The notes below the pieces were generated by a model. That model made no database searches. It was not told where the DNA came from and worked only from the letters and a program-made list of their open reading frames with translations. A stretch of 16,345 bases of DNA, from positions 1 to 16,345 of the forward strand of contig JAPKHC010000063.1 in assembly GCA_026647215.1 (NCBI GenBank), read 5' to 3'. The translations under genes and the position numbers were made by a program. The first letter of the stretch is position 1. Each line of letters starts with the position of its first letter. The DNA comes from F1-120-MAGs118 sp013360535. GTDB lineage: Bacteria > Planctomycetota > UBA1135 > GCA-002686595. Below are positions 1 to 8,865 of the stretch, piece by piece.

Positions 1-667
1 TCACCTGTGTCAGGGTCGTCGTCTGCGGATAGCGCTCGCTGCAGATCGCAGCCACCTGCTTGTCGTACTCGGCGATCGTCTTCGACAGCACCTCGAGCAT
101 CCGCATCAGAGGTCGCAGCGCCGCCTCCATGGATTCCGGCACCGGCAGCTTGTGGACCTTCGCCGTGGAGCAGCTGTCCAGCCGGAAGCCGGCCGACTTC
201 GTCAGCCCACGCACGGAATTCACGAGCGCCGTCCGAGCGTCCACGGCCGCTGCACGCGCACGGATCAGCGCCAGATCCAGCCGTGCCTGTTCGCCTCGCA
301 CCTCGACGGGCCCGAGCAGCGCCGGCACCGAGCGCCCCATCAAGGCCAGCATGCGCGCGTCGCGCACGTCACTCTTGCGGTCGTTTCCCGTCACCAACGC
401 GAGCTTGCGCGCATTCGCGACGATCACCTCGTGGCCGATCGACTTCAACGTGTCATGGGCCCAGTTCGCATGCGTACCCGTCTCCAGCACCACCCTGCAC
501 GCCGGCAACTCGCCAAATCGCCGCGCGAACGCCTCCCGGCTCGTGGCGATCGTCGACTCCTCGACGATCTCCCCGGCCGCGTCGACAAAGCACAGCTGGC
601 TGCGCCTGTCCCCGACGTCGATCCCAACCGCCACAACTTCCACCGAGACTTCGCTAAGCTTGCTCAT
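1..667 (-). CDS. IS110-family transposase, N-terminal part (runs off the window)
   Basis: This is a DEDD-type transposase that moves an insertion sequence, in this family guided by an element-encoded bridge RNA. The ATG at 665-667 follows a good ribosome site (AGGTGA) on the minus strand. About 222 residues are visible and the frame is still open at the left edge. The RuvC-like catalytic residues are present: D17 in GIDVGD, E62 in LETGTH, and D100 and D103 in KSDVRDARMLA. This is the spacing expected of the DEDD tetrad. Near the edge the sequence RYPQTTTLTQV leads into the usual linker. The C-terminal domain with the catalytic serine lies outside the window, so it cannot be said whether the element is intact or whether it belongs to the IS110 or IS1111 subgroup. 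It lies downstream of valS in the same orientation. Confidence 0.93.
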   Translation of the reverse strand, partial: MSKLSEVSVEVVAVGIDVGDRRSQLCFVDAAGEIVEESTIATSREAFARRFGELPACRVVLETGTHANWAHDTLKSIGHEVIVANARKLALVTGNDRKSDVRDARMLALMGRSVPALLGPVEVRGEQARLDLALIRARAAAVDARTALVNSVRGLTKSAGFRLDSCSTAKVHKLPVPESMEAALRPLMRMLEVLSKTIAEYDKQVAAICSERYPQTTTLTQV

Positions 668-806
668 GGGTCACCTGTAAGGGGCTTGCACCTCGAGTGC
701 GGTACACACGGTCAGCCTATGACCGCGCCCTGGCCAGGTGGCCCCTCTCATCCCATCTCGGTATTCCGGCTCCGGGCTCGCGATTTCGCGTTGCCGAAGC
801 GCTCGG
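668..806. other. Gap between valS stop and IS110 transposase start (possible IS end and leader)
   Basis: These 139 bp must contain the 3' flank of valS and the upstream end of the IS110-type element. On the minus strand a short hairpin (GCAC-TCGAG-GTGC, around 688-700) and the AGGTGA ribosome site sit just upstream of the transposase. In IS110-subgroup elements the bridge RNA is encoded in this 5' non-coding part, but the space here is short for it. No T-rich terminator for valS is visible, and the exact element boundary cannot be placed. Confidence 0.4.
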
Positions 807-3455
807 CTACAGGCCCGCGAGGTTGCGCTGCACGAGCTCGCGCTCGAGCGCCAGTTCGTCGCGCCGCGCGCGCTCGGACGCGACCACGTCCGGATCCGCG
901 CGCTGCACGAAGTTGGCGTTGCCGAGCTTGCCGTCGACCTGCGCGATCGCGCCGTCGAGCTTCGCCACGCGCTGCGCGAAGACCTCCTTCAGCTTGACGA
1001 GGTCGACGTCGGCACCGAGCTGCACGAAGACCTCGAACCCACCGGCCACCGCGGCGGCGCTCGACGGCGGGCGCGTCGCGCGCTCGTGCACGTCCATGCT
1101 CTCGAGATACCCCAGCGCGCGCGCCGAGGTCGCGTGCTGCGTGAGCACGCGCCGCTCGGCCTCGCGCGGCGCCGACACGACGGCTGCGAGCTGCTTGCGC
1201 TCCCCCACCATCGTCAGCGCGCGGATCGAGCGCACCGCGCCGACCAGGCTCTGGATCACGCCCATGTCGGCTTCGGCCGCCTCGTCGATCGCGAGGCCCT
1301 TGCCGTCCGGCCAGACGCTGTTCATCAGCATCGGCGCACCCTTGCGGCCGAGCGTCTCGTTCAGCGCCGTCCAGAGCACTTCCGTCATGTACGGAGTGAA
1401 CGGGTGGAGCATCGCGAGCGAGTCCGAGATCACGCGCGCGAGCGTGCCGCGGGCCGCCGCCGCGCTGCGGGCGTCCGAACCCGAGAGGCGCGACTTCACG
1501 AGCTCGACGTACCAGTCGCAGAAGTCGTTCCAGACGAACTTGTAGAGCTCGGTGGCCGCGTCGTTGAGGCGGTACTCCTCGAGCGCGGTCGTCACGCTCG
1601 TGCGCGTGCGCTCGAGCCGCGACAGGATCCAGCGGTCCTCGAGCGCCACCGCGCTCGCCAGCGTCCCGTCCGTGCGCTCGCCTTCCATCTGGCCGAGCAC
1701 GAAGCGCGTCGCGTTCCAGACCTTGTTGCCAAAACGCCAGCCCTGCTCGAGCCGGTCGGGCGCGAGCTTCGTGTCCTGTCCCTCGCGGGTCAGCAGGATG
1801 AGCGAATACCGCACGGCATCCGCGCCGTACTTCTCGATCATCTCGAGCGGATCGATGCCGTTGCCCAAGGACTTCGACATGCGCCGTCCTTGCGCGTCGA
1901 GCACCGTCGCGTGCACGTTGACGACGTCGAACGGGCAGCGCTTTTCCGGCGGCAGATGGTCGCAGAACTCGTAACCCGCCATCACCATGCGCGCGACCCA
2001 CAGGTAGATGATGTCGCGCGCGGTCGACAGGAACTGCGTCGGGTAGAAACGCTCGAGCTCGGGCGTCTTGTCGGGCCAGCCGAGCGTGGCGAACGGCCAC
2101 AGCCACGAGCTCGCCCACGTGTCCATCACGTCCTCGTCCTGACGCACGATCGGCTTGCCGGTCTTGGGATGCGGCGAGCCGGGCGCGAGGTCGGTGCGCG
2201 ACGCGACGGGCACGCCGTCCTCGTCGTACCAGACGGGAATGCGATGTCCCCACCACAGCTGGCGCGAGATGCACCAGTCGTGCACGTTCTCGAGCCACTG
2301 CAGGTACACGTTCTGCCAGCGCTCCGGGTGGAAGCGCAGCTTGCCCGACTTCGCGGCCGCGATCGCGGGCTCAGCCAGCGGCTTCATCTTGACGAACCAC
2401 TGTTCGCTGACAAGCGGCTCGATCACGCTCTTCGAGCGATCGGAGATCGGCACGTTGTGCACGAGGTCCTGCGACTTCTCGAGCCGACCCTGCGCCTCGA
2501 GTTGCTTGAGGAGCTCCGTGCGCGCCTTCTCGCGCGTCATGCCCGTGAACGGCCCGCACTCGCCGACGAGCTTGCCGTCCTTCGAGAGGATCGTGACGAT
2601 CGCGAGCTTGAAGCGCGCGCCGCGTTCGTAGTCCGCCGGATCGTGTCCCGGCGTGATCTTGACCGCGCCAGTGCCGAACTTCGCCTCGACGGTCTCGTCG
2701 GCGAGGATCGGGATCGCGCGGCCGATGAACGGAATCAGCGCCTTTTTCCCGACCAGATCGCGGTAGCGCTCGTCGTCGCCGTTCACCGCGATGCCGGTGT
2801 CGCCGAACATCGTCTCGGGCCGCGTCGTCGCGACCGTGATGAAACGCTCGGGCTGGCCCTCGATCGCGTACTGGATGAAGTAGAGCTTGTCACGCCGCTC
2901 CACCATCTCGACGCAGTCCCAGTTGACGAGCCGCGCCCCGCGGTACACGAGGCCCTTCTCGAACAGGCGCACGAAACTCTCGCGCACCGCGCGCGACATG
3001 CCGTCCTCGAGCGTGAAGCGCGTGCGCGACCAGTCGCACGAACTGCCCAATCGCGCGAGCTGCTCGAGGATCTTGGAGCCGTGCTCCTCCTTCCACTTCC
3101 ACACTTCGGCGAGGAACGCCTCGCGCCCCATGTCCTGCCGCTTCAGCTTCTTCTCGGCGAAGAGCTTCTTCTCGACCACCGCCTGCGTCGCGATGCCCGC
3201 GTGGTCCGTGCCCGGCACCCACAGCGTCTCGAAGCCCTGCATGCGACGGTGGCGCACGCAGATGTCCTGGATCGTGTTGTTGAGCGCGTGCCCCATGTGC
3301 AGCACGCCCGTCACGTTCGGCGGCGGAATCATGACGCAATACGTGCCGCGCGAGCCGCTGCCGCTCGCACGCGGCTGGAAGCCGCCGGAAGCCTTCCAAG
3401 CGGCGTAGATCGGGCCTTCGTGGTCCTTGGGTTCAAAGCGCGTCGGGAGTTCCAT
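807..3455 (-). CDS. valS: Valyl-tRNA synthetase
   Basis: This cytoplasmic class I aminoacyl-tRNA synthetase charges tRNA-Val. It is 882 residues long, the normal size for the family. The chosen ATG (3453-3455) begins MELPTRFEPKDHEGPIY, a typical ValRS N-terminus; the frame stays open further upstream, but that extension lacks family character and would overlap the divergent gene. Visible motifs are the HIGH-type signature in PPPNVTGVLHMGHALNN, the editing (CP1) domain with TTRPETMFGDTG, and the KMSKS loop in GRRMSKSLGNGIDPLE. The C-terminus is a charged, helical arm (VDLVKLKEVFAQ to the end), matching the ValRS tRNA-binding coiled coil. No Shine-Dalgarno sequence is evident before the start. 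The gene is divergent from the M14 peptidase, with only 46 bp between the two starts. All catalytic elements look intact. Confidence 0.98.
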   Translation of the reverse strand: MELPTRFEPKDHEGPIYAAWKASGGFQPRASGSGSRGTYCVMIPPPNVTGVLHMGHALNNTIQDICVRHRRMQGFETLWVPGTDHAGIATQAVVEKKLFAEKKLKRQDMGREAFLAEVWKWKEEHGSKILEQLARLGSSCDWSRTRFTLEDGMSRAVRESFVRLFEKGLVYRGARLVNWDCVEMVERRDKLYFIQYAIEGQPERFITVATTRPETMFGDTGIAVNGDDERYRDLVGKKALIPFIGRAIPILADETVEAKFGTGAVKITPGHDPADYERGARFKLAIVTILSKDGKLVGECGPFTGMTREKARTELLKQLEAQGRLEKSQDLVHNVPISDRSKSVIEPLVSEQWFVKMKPLAEPAIAAAKSGKLRFHPERWQNVYLQWLENVHDWCISRQLWWGHRIPVWYDEDGVPVASRTDLAPGSPHPKTGKPIVRQDEDVMDTWASSWLWPFATLGWPDKTPELERFYPTQFLSTARDIIYLWVARMVMAGYEFCDHLPPEKRCPFDVVNVHATVLDAQGRRMSKSLGNGIDPLEMIEKYGADAVRYSLILLTREGQDTKLAPDRLEQGWRFGNKVWNATRFVLGQMEGERTDGTLASAVALEDRWILSRLERTRTSVTTALEEYRLNDAATELYKFVWNDFCDWYVELVKSRLSGSDARSAAAARGTLARVISDSLAMLHPFTPYMTEVLWTALNETLGRKGAPMLMNSVWPDGKGLAIDEAAEADMGVIQSLVGAVRSIRALTMVGERKQLAAVVSAPREAERRVLTQHATSARALGYLESMDVHERATRPPSSAAAVAGGFEVFVQLGADVDLVKLKEVFAQRVAKLDGAIAQVDGKLGNANFVQRADPDVVASERARRDELALERELVQRNLAGL

Positions 3456-3501
3456 GCGTCGTCCGATTCGTTTGTGGGCGCAATAGGGTACACAGGGGCC
3501 C

Positions 3502-4998
3502 ATGAGCCCGCACCCGCTGACACGTCCCGAAGCCACCGACTGGCAGGAAACCTCGCTCCACGCGCATGTTCTCGAGTTCCTGAGCGAGATCGAGAAACGC
3601 CGCGATCCGCGTGTCGTGCGCACGAGCTTCGGTGCGAGTCCCGAAGGCAGGGAACTGCCGCTGCTCGTTCTCTCCAAGGACGGCCTCCGCACGCCGGAAG
3701 AGGCCCGCGCCTCCGGCCGCCCCATCGTGCTCATCATCAACGGCATCCACGCCGGCGAAGTCGAAGGCAAGGAAGCGAGCCTGATGCTTGTGCGCGACTG
3801 GCTCGACGGCCGCCAGCCCGGCCTCTTCGACGAGCTCGTCACCGTGATCGTTCCGCTCTTCAATCCCGACGGCAACGACCGCATCGATCCCGCCAACCGC
3901 AAGCTCGACATCGCGAAGCTCGCGGGCCACATCGGACCGCCCAAGGGCGTCGGCACACGCGTCAATGCCTCCGGCATCAACCTCAACCGCGACTACATGC
4001 GCCAGGAAGCGCCGGAGATGCGCCTCCTGCAGAGCAAGGTCTACCGCCCGTGGCGCGCGCACCTCTCGATCGACTGCCACGCGACCAACGGCTCCGTGCA
4101 CCGCTTCGCGCTCACCTACGACACGCCGCACGTGCCGGAGAGCGGACGCCGCGAGCCGATCGAGTACCTGCGCCAGCGCTTTCTCCCCGTCGTCACCGAA
4201 CGCCTCAAGGCGCGCACCGGCCTCGCGACGTTCTTCTACGGCAACTTCGTCGCCGACGAGGGCGGCACCGGCCAGGGCTGGATGACCTACCCCAATCACC
4301 CGCGTTTTGGCGGCAACTTCCGCGGTTTGCACAACCGTCTCGACCTGCTGCTCGAGACCTACTCGTACCTCGAGTTCCCCGAGCGCGTCCGCACCACGTA
4401 CGAGTTCCTCGTCGAGACGCTGCGCCTCGCGGCGGAGCGTGGCCGCGAGATCGTCGAGCTGTGCGCGAAGTGCGAGCTGCCTCCCAAGCGCGTCGCGGTC
4501 CGGTACAAGCTCGAGTCCGAGCCCGGCGAGGTCGAGATCCTCACTCGCGAGCCGCGCACCCTCGACGGCAAGCCGACGTCCGTGCGCATCCCGCACCTCG
4601 CGAAGTTCGTCGGCACCGAAGTCGTCGACCGACCGCTCGCGTACGTGGTTCCGGCGGCCTGCGAGCCATTCTTCGAGCTCCACGGGCTCCCGATGGAGCG
4701 CCTCCAGCGCGCCACGGTGGCGGACGTCGAGGTCGCGCACGTCCTCGGGCTCGCGGCGGACCCGACGCGCGGCATTCTGGAGTCGTCGACCGAAAGCGAA
4801 CTCCTCGTGCGCCACGAACGCACGAAGCGCACGCTTCCGGCCGGCGCGCTGCTCGTGCGCACCGAACACGCTCTCGGCGCCGTCGCGACGTACCTGTGCG
4901 AGGCGAAGAGCGACGACGGCCTCGTCCAATGCGGCATCCTGTCGCAGCCCAAGGCTGGCGAGGAGTTCCCGGTGCTGCGCGTGCTCTCGCTCGGCTGA
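3502..4998 (+). CDS. M14-family zinc carboxypeptidase-like protein
   Basis: A predicted zinc metallopeptidase of 498 residues. The M14 zinc ligands are visible as H83 and E86 in GIHAGEVEG and H193 in SIDCHATNGS. The substrate-binding Arg is R163 in GINLNRDY, next to the NPDGNDR stretch. E285 in LLLETYSYLEFPER is the likely general base. No signal peptide or membrane segment is seen, so the protein is probably cytoplasmic, unlike most secreted M14 enzymes. The catalytic domain covers about residues 20-310. The remaining 190 residues (YKLESEPGEVEI to the end) look like a beta-rich domain that I do not recognise. The ATG at 3502 follows a weak AGGGG ribosome site. The specific substrate (peptide, gamma-D-Glu-mDAP or other amide) cannot be assigned from the sequence. 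Confidence 0.9.
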   Translation: MSPHPLTRPEATDWQETSLHAHVLEFLSEIEKRRDPRVVRTSFGASPEGRELPLLVLSKDGLRTPEEARASGRPIVLIINGIHAGEVEGKEASLMLVRDWLDGRQPGLFDELVTVIVPLFNPDGNDRIDPANRKLDIAKLAGHIGPPKGVGTRVNASGINLNRDYMRQEAPEMRLLQSKVYRPWRAHLSIDCHATNGSVHRFALTYDTPHVPESGRREPIEYLRQRFLPVVTERLKARTGLATFFYGNFVADEGGTGQGWMTYPNHPRFGGNFRGLHNRLDLLLETYSYLEFPERVRTTYEFLVETLRLAAERGREIVELCAKCELPPKRVAVRYKLESEPGEVEILTREPRTLDGKPTSVRIPHLAKFVGTEVVDRPLAYVVPAACEPFFELHGLPMERLQRATVADVEVAHVLGLAADPTRGILESSTESELLVRHERTKRTLPAGALLVRTEHALGAVATYLCEAKSDDGLVQCGILSQPKAGEEFPVLRVLSLG

Positions 4999-5052
4999 CA
5001 CCGGAACACGGGGAGACGGAACGAGCCATTTGGGGCAGCCACGAAGCGGCCA

Positions 5053-5111
5053 GGAAGGCCGGAAATCGGGCCGGAAGGGCGTGCCGGGCGGGTTGCGCCC
5101 GACGGCCTTCC
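5053..5111 (+). other. Nested inverted repeats between the M14 gene and the lipoprotein gene
   Basis: A 9-bp perfect stem (GGAAGGCCG at 5053-5061 with CGGCCTTCC at 5103-5111) encloses a second hairpin, CGGGCG-GGTTG-CGCCCG (5085-5101). No T tract follows, so a classical intrinsic terminator is not supported. It could be an RNA structure in the 5' leader of the lipoprotein gene, or a 3' end structure of the M14 mRNA. Confidence 0.4.
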
Positions 5112-5148
5112 GCGGCAGAGTGGCTCCACCCCCGGGAGACCCGCCCGA

Positions 5149-5502
5149 ATGAAGAGCACTCTTCGCCTCCTGTCGCTCGTGTTCGTTCCCGCTGCCGTCG
5201 CGCCGCTGGCGCTCGTGGCCTGCGTCGCCCAGACGCCATTGTCGACCAACGCCATCCGCCTCGAGGGCGCCGCCAGCGTGACCTCGATCGAGTGGCGCGA
5301 GGACTTCACCGTCTACGAGCTGCTCACGCAGCCCGGCGTGCTCTCGCCGACCGCCGAGACGCCTTCGGTCGAGGTCCACCGGACGCTGAACGGCTCGCCG
5401 CTGGTGATCCCCGTCGACTTCGCCAAGATCCACGCCGGCGACTCCTCCTCCAACATCCTCCTGCGCCCCGGCGACCTCGTGCGCATCTTCGCAGCGCGCT
5501 AG
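5149..5502 (+). CDS. Small lipoprotein with SLBB-like C-terminus
   Basis: The product has 117 residues. The N-terminus (MKSTLRLLSLVFVP) has positive charges followed by a hydrophobic stretch ending in a lipobox LVAC with C25, so a lipid-anchored exported protein is predicted. The end of the protein, VPVDFAKIHAGDSSSNILLRPGDLVRIF, resembles the last strand-turn unit of SLBB domains in polysaccharide-export (Wza-type) proteins, where an 'xxLxPGDxxxV' segment is common. The full export protein is not present, since the protein has a single domain-sized module and no PES/Wza N-terminal domain. A GGGAG ribosome site (5134-5138) lies about 10 bp before the ATG. A role in exopolysaccharide or envelope assembly is an inference from the SLBB-like tail only. 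Confidence 0.75.
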   Translation: MKSTLRLLSLVFVPAAVAPLALVACVAQTPLSTNAIRLEGAASVTSIEWREDFTVYELLTQPGVLSPTAETPSVEVHRTLNGSPLVIPVDFAKIHAGDSSSNILLRPGDLVRIFAAR

Positions 5503-5570
5503 TTCGCCCCGGCGCGCGAGCCGCCGCTCCCCCGCGGTTCGGGCGCGAAACCCGGCCCCGAAGACGCGCC

Positions 5571-6200
5571 ATGCCCACGCTCGTTCCCTCCAGTCGCTTG
5601 CGCTTCGCGCTCGTCCTGGGCGCCACGTTCCTCGTCGCGCTGTTTGGCTACGTGTGGCTCCGGACGCGCGAGCCTGCGCTTCCCATTGAGCCCGCCGAGC
5701 TCTTCGTTCCCGTGCCAGCCGAAAGCGAGGTTGCCGCAGCGCCAGTGGTGCGCGATGAGCCTCCGCCCCCAGCCGTCCCGGTCCCCTCGGAGCCTCCCAC
5801 AACCCAGCCCGTCGCTCCCCCACCGACCGAGCCTGCGCAACCCACCGCGGAGGAGCGTTACGGCCAGCTCTCGCTCGACGAGCTGAAGCGCACCTTCGCG
5901 CACGTCCGAGTCGAACTGAGCGAGACCCGCAAGCGCCTCGTCGAAGCGCGCCTCGAAGCCGGCGACTACGAGCTGGAGGTCCGCCAGTCTCCCGGCCAGA
6001 CCGTCGAACTCGGCCAGAGCTCCGACCCCTTCGGCGTCCAGTTCGGCGGCCGCATCCAGCCGCTCGCCGACGGCTCCGTCGAACTCCACAAGGTCAGCCT
6101 GAAGCCAGGCGAAGACCTCACCTTCGACCGCCTCAACGCCGACTACTACTGGCTGAATGTCCGCATCCGCGAACTCGAGAAGTCTGCGAAACGTGACTAG
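5571..6200 (+). CDS. Hypothetical single-pass membrane protein with Pro-rich linker
   Basis: I do not recognise the family. The 209-residue product has one hydrophobic helix near the N-terminus (about residues 10-27, FALVLGATFLVALFGYVWL) followed by Arg residues. A proline/alanine/glutamate-rich linker follows (about 30-92), then a charged helical region (EERYGQLSLDELKRTFAHV and onward) and a short, probably beta-rich segment, ending in another charged helix. This layout fits a membrane-anchored periplasmic protein. It starts 68 bp after the lipoprotein gene and may share its transcript. Its TAG stop overlaps the stop of the convergent reductase gene on the other strand in the tetramer CTAG. 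GC3-rich codon use supports coding. Confidence 0.8.
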   Translation: MPTLVPSSRLRFALVLGATFLVALFGYVWLRTREPALPIEPAELFVPVPAESEVAAAPVVRDEPPPPAVPVPSEPPTTQPVAPPPTEPAQPTAEERYGQLSLDELKRTFAHVRVELSETRKRLVEARLEAGDYELEVRQSPGQTVELGQSSDPFGVQFGGRIQPLADGSVELHKVSLKPGEDLTFDRLNADYYWLNVRIRELEKSAKRD

Positions 6201-7093
6201 GACACGAACGGCGCGCGCAGGCGTGTTCGCAGCAGGTTGCGGGCCCGGGTCGTGTCGAGGCAGACGTCGGCGGGGCGTACGTTGCCGGCGGGAGCGGTCG
6301 AGCGGGAGGCGGTCCGGAAGGTGAGAGGGAGGCCGGCGGCGAGGATGGCGCGGCGGCCAAGCTCGGCGCGGGAGAGGCGTTCGGGTCCGGCGAGGTGCAG
6401 GAGGCCGGAGATGGGCGCAGCGTTGGCGGACGGCGCGAGCGTGAGCTCGAGCAGGGCGTCGGCGGCGTCGAGGACGTCGAGCGGGGTGCGCCATTCGTCG
6501 GTGAAGAGGGTCGGGGTCTCGCCGCGGGCGAGGGCGGCGAGCAGGCCGTCGGTGGCGCCGAGGCCGCGGCCCAGCGAATCGCCGTAGAGCAGTGGGATGC
6601 GGGCGACGACGGCGGCGGGATGCGCAGCGAGGACGGCGCGCTCGCCGGCGACCTTGGTGTGGCCGTAGACCGAGATCGGCGCGGGCTCGTGGTCCTCGCG
6701 GAAGCCGCCGGGGGGCGCGGGCGTGGCTCCGAAGGCGAGGTCGGTCGAGACGTGGACGAGGCGCAGGCCGAGCGAGGAGCAGGCGCGGGCGACGGCTTCG
6801 GGAGCGCGGGTGTTGGTGGCGGCGGCGCGTTCGGGCTCGCGCTCGCACTCGTCGATCTTGGCCATCGCCGAGCACAGGAGCACGGCGCCGGCGGAGTGGG
6901 CTCGCAGGGCGCCCTCGATCGTGCGCGGGTCGGCCGTGGCGAGGTCGAGGCCCGTGGCGCGCGAGAGCGAGATCGTGCGCTCCCAACCGACCGCCGCGGC
7001 CCGCCGCAGGACCTGGGCGCCGAGGAAGCCGGAACCACCGAACACGACGAGCGGGCGGGAGAGCGGGGCCACGGTGCTATCTTCGCAAGCCAC
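6197..7093 (-). CDS. RmlD-like NAD(P)-dependent sugar-nucleotide reductase
   Basis: A 298-residue extended-SDR protein of the RmlD/dTDP-4-dehydrorhamnose reductase type. The cofactor-binding motif GGSGFLG is at residues 19-25, followed by an AMAKIDECE segment of the kind seen in RmlD (NAxxxVDxxE). STD is at 116-118 and the catalytic Y143-xxx-K147 is in VYGHTKVAGE. The family reduces the 4-keto group of deoxysugar nucleotides, or acts as the MAT2B-like relative; the substrate here is not certain because no rmlA, rmlB or rmlC is nearby. The start at 7093 is GTG, and an alternative GTG at 7072 would put the Rossmann motif closer to the N-terminus as in most relatives. It diverges from the lipid kinase gene with about 5 bp between starts, and converges with the Pro-rich protein gene. 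Confidence 0.88.
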   Translation of the reverse strand: MACEDSTVAPLSRPLVVFGGSGFLGAQVLRRAAAVGWERTISLSRATGLDLATADPRTIEGALRAHSAGAVLLCSAMAKIDECEREPERAAATNTRAPEAVARACSSLGLRLVHVSTDLAFGATPAPPGGFREDHEPAPISVYGHTKVAGERAVLAAHPAAVVARIPLLYGDSLGRGLGATDGLLAALARGETPTLFTDEWRTPLDVLDAADALLELTLAPSANAAPISGLLHLAGPERLSRAELGRRAILAAGLPLTFRTASRSTAPAGNVRPADVCLDTTRARNLLRTRLRAPFVS

Positions 7094-7098
7094 GCCCC

Positions 7099-8019
7099 AT
7101 GGCAGCCAGCCCGCCTTCCACGATCGGCACGAGCGGCGCGGCGGGGCCGTTTCGGCGCGCGCTGGTGATCGCGAACCCGATCGCGGGGCGCGGGTGGGGC
7201 GATCGGGCGGCGAACGAGCTGCATGCGGGCCTGAAGGGCCTGGGAATCGAGAGCGAGCTGCACCTGACGCGGCACCGCGGGGACGCGCTCGACACGACGC
7301 GCGCGCGGCGCGATGAATTCGATCTGGTGGCGTCGGTCGGCGGCGACGGGACGTTGCGCGAGGTGTTCGAGGGGCTCGGCGACGACTCGGTACCGGTGGC
7401 GGTGTTGCCGCTGGGGACGGCGAACGTGCTCTCGATCGACTTGAAGCTGCCCCGGCAGGCGGCGGGCACGCTGGAGCTCGTGCGGCGCGCGCGTTCGACG
7501 GCGCTCGACGTCGCGACGGTCAACGGACGACTTTCGTTTCTGGTCACCGGCGTCGGATTCGACGCGGCGGCGGTGGCGGAGGTCGAGCGGCGGCGCAAGG
7601 GGCCGATCACGAAGTGGAGTTACGTCGCGGCGGTCGCGGCGGTGCTGCGCAGCTGGAAGCCGGTGCCGCTGGAGGTCGAGCTCGACGGCCAGCGGGTCGA
7701 GGGCCCGGTCGAGGGCCTGTTCGCGAGCAACATCGTCCACTACGGCGGCGTGCTGCGGCTCTCGGACACCCGCGTGCTCGACGACGGCCTGTTCGACATC
7801 TACTTGTTCCGCGACGGTCGCCTGCCGGCGCTCGCGGGCGTCGGATTGCGCGGGCTCTTCGGAAAACTGCCCGGAGGGAGCTGCGAATTGCGCCGCGCCC
7901 GTCGCGTACGCGTCACGTCCGCGCTCGCCGTTCCCTACCATGTGGACGGCGACTTCGGCGGTTCCACGCCGGTCGAGCTCGAGGTGAGCCCGACGCGCCG
8001 TCGCATCCTCGTACCTTAG
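7099..8019 (+). CDS. Diacylglycerol kinase-family lipid kinase (YegS/LCB5 type)
   Basis: A 306-residue kinase with the DAGK catalytic fold, expected to phosphorylate diacylglycerol or a related lipid at the inner membrane surface. The N-terminal motif ALVIANPIAGRG lies at about 21-32. The nucleotide-binding loop is SVGGDGTLREV (GGDGT at 81-85), and the PLGTAN motif is at 104-109. The C-terminal half carries the usual beta-rich part, including the VDGD-type motif (YHVDGDFGGSTPVELEV). The ATG at 7099 is chosen because homology begins about 20 residues later; the frame extends upstream, but that extension is antisense to the reductase. The stop TAG (8017-8019) is immediately followed by the ATG of kdsA, so the two are translationally linked. 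The pairing suggests envelope lipid or LPS metabolism. Confidence 0.93.
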   Translation: MAASPPSTIGTSGAAGPFRRALVIANPIAGRGWGDRAANELHAGLKGLGIESELHLTRHRGDALDTTRARRDEFDLVASVGGDGTLREVFEGLGDDSVPVAVLPLGTANVLSIDLKLPRQAAGTLELVRRARSTALDVATVNGRLSFLVTGVGFDAAAVAEVERRRKGPITKWSYVAAVAAVLRSWKPVPLEVELDGQRVEGPVEGLFASNIVHYGGVLRLSDTRVLDDGLFDIYLFRDGRLPALAGVGLRGLFGKLPGGSCELRRARRVRVTSALAVPYHVDGDFGGSTPVELEVSPTRRRILVP

Positions 8020-8856
<837 letters not shown>

Positions 8857-8865
8857 CGGGCTCCC

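Noticed and set aside
3433..5823. An open frame of 796 codons on the minus strand
   Set aside because: It is antisense to the M14 peptidase and lipoprotein genes; its composition is biased and there is no family resemblance.
738..6200. An open frame of 1820 codons on the plus strand
   Set aside because: It runs antisense to valS and out of frame through the M14 and lipoprotein genes. The translation is Arg/His/Ala-rich low complexity typical of GC-rich shadows. Only its last 209 codons (from 5571) are a real gene.
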